In this document: piece after piece, positions 31,088 to 31,828 of the stretch
Position numbering within the stretch: position 1 is the stretch's first letter
Layout: each line of letters begins with the position of its first letter
Assembly (NCBI GenBank): GCA_045807945.1
Contig: JBJMGI010000065.1
Span: forward strand, 1-31,828
Source: CAVQGF01 sp045807945
GTDB taxonomy: Bacteria; Acidobacteriota; Terriglobia; Terriglobales; Acidobacteriaceae
DNA: 31,828 bases
Direction of reading: 5' to 3'
Position numbers and translations under genes: made by a program
The notes under the pieces: generated by a model
Database searches by the model: none
Told to the model about the DNA's origin: nothing
The model's input: the letters and a program-made list of their open reading frames with translations, nothing else

Positions 31088-31828
31088 TCAAGTGCTCAAA
31101 TAAATGCTCGTGTCGGTTCTTAAACAAATTTTGGCGCCTCTGGCGGCAGCCGTGAATGGCGGCGGAATGGTTTGGCCGAGTTCGTCCAAAGGGAAGACGG
31201 CAGTCCGGCTCTGGTCACCTGCAAGGCCTTGCCTGAATAGTTCTCCAGGGACGTAAGCTTTGGAGCAAATCGCCGCCCCATTGCTTATGGCGAAGGAGCG
31301 AGTTGGGCCGAGTTTTTTAGGCGGGAGCTGCAACTCAAACCCGCGAAGGCACACGAGGGGAAAATCTGCGTAGTAGCAAAGCCAAACCTCATCGTCGCTA
31401 ATAACATTCAGGGCGTAGCAGTCGTCGATGAAGGCCAGCTGTTGGCTCTCAGCCAAATCAGAATATCGGAACACGGGTGTGCCACTTGAATCGAAGCAGA
31501 TCAGCCCAGCGCCGCCAATGCCAAGACCGAAAACGCCTTCGTCAAAGTAGCTAACCCAAATTTGACCGTTTGCTGTCGTTTGCAGGTCCTGACTTCCATC
31601 GCCCAGATCGAAAATTCTGTTAGTCAGTTTGCCCGATGCGTTATGGAATGCGGTATATCCGCCGCGAGCATCACCCAGCAGCCAACCATCTTCGTACCTC
31701 TGAACGTGCGCGGTCACCAGACTTCTAGAATCTTCAAACGTGAGTTGCATGCGGCGGGTTCCCTCCCAGTAGAGGGCGTGATGCGCGGTCGGTTTCGAAT
31801 TCAACCAAGGAATCACTGCATCCATGTC
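31088..31828 (-). CDS. Unknown protein, possibly cut by the window edge
   Basis: At least 245 aa, reading MDAVIPWLNSKPTAHHALYW from an ATG three nt inside the window end. The frame is open to the edge, so the true start may lie outside. The sequence is beta-rich with recurrent W/Y-G-D turns (DGWLLGDARGGY, GQIWVSYFDEGVFG, DEVWLCYYADFPLVC), which suggests beta-propeller-like blades. There is no signal peptide or known motif. The base composition looks more AT-rich than the rest of the window (by eye), which may hint at transfer. The 206 nt between this gene and the ATPase gene hold nothing I recognise. Confidence 0.65.
   Translation of the reverse strand, partial: DMDAVIPWLNSKPTAHHALYWEGTRRMQLTFEDSRSLVTAHVQRYEDGWLLGDARGGYTAFHNASGKLTNRIFDLGDGSQDLQTTANGQIWVSYFDEGVFGLGIGGAGLICFDSSGTPVFRYSDLAESQQLAFIDDCYALNVISDDEVWLCYYADFPLVCLRGFELQLPPKKLGPTRSFAISNGAAICSKAYVPGELFRQGLAGDQSRTAVFPLDELGQTIPPPFTAAARGAKICLRTDTSIYLST

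Overview
The window is about 31.8 kb of dense, GC-rich bacterial chromosome. It carries roughly 29 protein genes and no rRNA, tRNA, CRISPR array or transposase that I can recognise. The LPS core/Kdo genes show a Gram-negative envelope. The mix of genes, and several short intergenic repeat families, most resemble Acidobacteriota (Terriglobia/Koribacter-like). That assignment is inference from memory, not from a search.

Layout. (1) 40-2929, plus strand: panB, a secreted metallophosphoesterase and panC, i.e. pantothenate synthesis with one insertion. (2) 3014-7615: a 3-methyladenine DNA glycosylase (minus), two small exported proteins, a Bcp-type peroxiredoxin (minus), a proline-rich exported protein and an exported metallo-beta-lactamase-fold hydrolase. 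(3) 7618-9817, minus strand: gatB and an exported protein of unknown function. (4) 9900-16189, plus strand: an LPS inner-core operon (waaA, lpxK, rfaE1, rfaE2, waaC, an ICMT-family methyltransferase) in which five successive junctions overlap by exactly 4 bp, followed by a DUF3108 protein. (5) 16164-24347, mostly minus: a small unknown protein, DUF2007 (plus), comEC, rlmD, an unknown protein, coaX, purE and purD. (6) 24432-28645, plus: mntH then acnA, probably co-transcribed (manganese/iron uptake next to an Fe-S enzyme). (7) 28756 to the end, minus: a half-length UvrC homologue, a DnaC/IstB-type ATPase and an unknown protein at the window edge.

The standout is the Bcp peroxiredoxin at 4871-5326 (minus). 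Its reading frame has one in-frame TGA, exactly at the codon of the peroxidatic cysteine. The sequence on both sides is intact Bcp in the same frame, the resolving cysteine is kept five residues later, and a GC-rich stem-loop with G at the start of the apical loop follows the TGA at the distance expected of a bacterial SECIS element. It is best read as a selenocysteine-containing thiol peroxidase, which ordinary gene calling would split in two or label a pseudogene. The main alternative is a recent nonsense mutation.

Other points of interest: a large hairpin in the purD/mntH divergent promoter region; a perfect TATAAT 8 nt from the gatB start with no Shine-Dalgarno site, which suggests leaderless transcription; divergent start codons overlapping within CATG; an inverted repeat spanning two convergent stop codons; and several dispersed intergenic repeats.
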